Source of the DNA: an uncultured Flavobacterium sp. | Lineage (GTDB): Bacteria; Bacteroidota; Bacteroidia; Flavobacteriales; Flavobacteriaceae | Assembly (NCBI GenBank): GCA_945957245.1 | Contig: CAMFLD010000157.1 | Span: forward strand, 1 to 6,754 | Direction: 5' to 3' | DNA length: 6,754 nt | Shown: positions 5,314-6,754 of the stretch, piece after piece | How positions within the stretch are numbered: position 1 is the first letter of the stretch | Layout: every line of letters begins with the position of its first letter | Made by a program: the position numbers and the translations under genes | The notes under the pieces: generated by a model | The model's database searches: none | What the model was told of the DNA's origin: nothing | The model's input: only the letters and a program-made list of their open reading frames with translations

Positions 5314-6754
5314 TTAGAGTACATATTTTACAGAAAGATTGAAAACTCTACCATCTATGGGAGCCCAAAGTTTGTCAAAAGTAGGATTGGCAATGGTACC
5401 CGAATAAATTCTGCCATAATCACTTTGCCTGAAATTAAAGAGGTTTTCGCAATTAAGCACAAATGTAAATTCCTTGAATTGGTATTGAATCATTGCTGCT
5501 GCCAATAAATAGTTTTTAACAGGCTGGTAATTTTGGTCCAATTGGTTAGCAATCAAACTACTTTCAATTCCGAATCGCCATGCTTCGGAAGCTTCATAAA
5601 ATAAAGTAGTTGAAAAGTTATGCTTTGGCGTTACCGGTAAACTCTGATGCAATCCATCGTATCGTTTTTGAACATCGGTATAAACATATCCTAAATACAA
5701 TTCGAAATCATCAAATTCCAATCGGCAATAGGATTGAAAACCTTTGGTTAAAAGTGGTGCCGAAGCATTTTGAAGACTCACAACGCCGGAAGTCTGAGAA
5801 CTGTCAAAAATGGGATTCTTTATCAACGTATAGAAAAAAGATTGATTCAAAGTAATATCCAGCCCATTGTCGAGTTTCTTTTTATAATTTACATCGGCAT
5901 TGAATCCTCTTGACCATTCTGCTTTAAGATTGGCATTGGCATTCGTTTTAGCCAAATCGGTCTCCAAATCAATATAATTCAATACTACTGGCGATTTGTA
6001 TCCAAATCCACCATTGAGTCGGGCTGAAAATTCCGGATTAAATTTGTATAAAACCGATAATCTTGGCAAGGCAAAGTTCCCATATTTCGTATTAAAATCA
6101 TACCTAAAACCACTTTCCAAAACCAATTTTTCAGTTGGCTTGTAGGTATTTTGAATAAAGGTTCCAAAAGTTCCATATTTATAGTCGGGAGCCATCGGCA
6201 ATAGCTGTGCAGTATTATTTTTAAAAACATCGCCATTAAAATTGATTCCACCTACCCAATTCATCTTTTCTGATTTGTGAAAATAAGATGCTTCGGAATA
6301 GAAAATCGTTTGCTTGCCGTTAAAAACATAATCTTTAGTATCTAAAGTCTGATTCAAAAAACTACTGCTTGTTTTTATAACAAAATTGCTGCTTTTTGAT
6401 ATTTCATATTGCCATTTGGTATCAATATTATGACGTTGCATCTTAGTGGCAATGTGATATAAGGAAGCATCATAATTATTAAAATAATTATTATCACCTC
6501 CTTTTCTGTTGTCAAAAGTTCCGGCATAATTTGCCGTGAAAGTTAATTTTGGAGAAACATAAAAGATAAATCGGGGATGAATCAGCGTACTGCTCACTTT
6601 AGCAACATCGGTCAGTCCGTCGTTATCAATATCCAAATGATTTTGGAATGTCTGACCTGCAAAAAAAGTAAAACCGAAGCTTTTATTTCGTTTCGAATAA
6701 TACCCATTAAGATTTGTTTCTGAAAGTGTGGTCTGATTTGCGGTAAAGCTAAGT
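5314..6754 (-). CDS. TonB-dependent outer-membrane receptor, C-terminal part (5' end beyond window)
   Basis: The C-terminal 479 residues of an outer-membrane beta-barrel that would import a ligand using energy passed by TonB. The reading frame stays open to the right edge, so the plug domain, TonB box and start codon are outside the window. A TTG at 6634-6636 is an internal Leu codon, not a start. The sequence is a run of amphipathic strands rich in Tyr, Phe and Asn separated by turns, such as LVLESGFRYDFNTKYGNFALPRLS-type strand pairs. Near the end come ENLFNFRQSDYGR and LWAPIDGRVFNLSVKYVL, a terminal block I know from flavobacterial receptors. The last strand alternates hydrophobic residues as expected for the barrel-closing strand. 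A D-x-D-x-D-G-x-x-D loop occurs at 6607-6633. The ligand cannot be told from this part. No SusD-like partner gene follows, and no convincing terminator is seen before dnaK. Confidence 0.88.
   Translation of the reverse strand, partial: LSFTANQTTLSETNLNGYYSKRNKSFGFTFFAGQTFQNHLDIDNDGLTDVAKVSSTLIHPRFIFYVSPKLTFTANYAGTFDNRKGGDNNYFNNYDASLYHIATKMQRHNIDTKWQYEISKSSNFVIKTSSSFLNQTLDTKDYVFNGKQTIFYSEASYFHKSEKMNWVGGINFNGDVFKNNTAQLLPMAPDYKYGTFGTFIQNTYKPTEKLVLESGFRYDFNTKYGNFALPRLSVLYKFNPEFSARLNGGFGYKSPVVLNYIDLETDLAKTNANANLKAEWSRGFNADVNYKKKLDNGLDITLNQSFFYTLIKNPIFDSSQTSGVVSLQNASAPLLTKGFQSYCRLEFDDFELYLGYVYTDVQKRYDGLHQSLPVTPKHNFSTTLFYEASEAWRFGIESSLIANQLDQNYQPVKNYLLAAAMIQYQFKEFTFVLNCENLFNFRQSDYGRIYSGTIANPTFDKLWAPIDGRVFNLSVKYVL

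Noticed and set aside
5985..6251. Open frame of 88 codons on the - strand inside the receptor gene
   Set aside because: It is in a different frame within a clear barrel-coding sequence and has no recognisable features; the same holds for the short open frames opposite dnaK and the cyclotransferase.
6634..6636. TTG as the receptor's start codon
   Set aside because: The same frame is open from here to the window edge and reads as barrel sequence (for example SFGFTFFAGQTFQNH), so this is an internal Leu and the gene is cut by the window.

Overview
The window looks like a chromosomal segment from a Bacteroidetes bacterium, most likely a Flavobacterium or close relative. The DNA is AT-rich. Most starts lack a Shine-Dalgarno sequence, signal peptides end in the A|Q pattern typical of the phylum, and CarboxypepD_reg-like and TonB-dependent receptor sequences are present. 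It holds six genes: three on the + strand on the left, then three on the - strand. The two groups converge at a shared terminator near 2517-2550.

Left side (+ strand): a lipoprotein of the glutamine cyclotransferase family (16-1065) is followed by two tandem paralogues (1129-1815 and 1820-2518) only 4 nt apart. Each paralogue has a four-cysteine N-terminal module, one hydrophobic segment, a CarboxypepD_reg-like beta domain and a basic C-terminal tail. Their ends are nearly the same and their middles have diverged. I know no function for this architecture, and it is the least explained part of the window.

Right side (- strand, right to left): the C-terminal 479 residues of a TonB-dependent outer-membrane receptor run off the right edge (5314 to beyond 6754). 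Next are dnaK (3257-5143), with its own terminator, and a small secreted protein of unknown function (2549-3133). The dnaK leader is unusual for this window. It has a strong Shine-Dalgarno sequence, repeated TGACA-type motifs in both orientations, and no clear housekeeping flavobacterial promoter.

One possible functional thread links the left genes and the small secreted protein. The cyclotransferase family makes N-terminal pyroglutamate, and Bacteroidetes signal peptidase I substrates often begin with Gln after cleavage. The secreted protein (GVA|QKKK) and, more speculatively, the two paralogues (AVS|QE and VVS|QE after an internal hydrophobic segment) would expose such a Gln. DnaK and the receptor look like ordinary family members. 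I see no CRISPR array, tRNA, rRNA, insertion sequence, phage gene or recognisable defence system. No intergenic stretch exceeds 300 bases.
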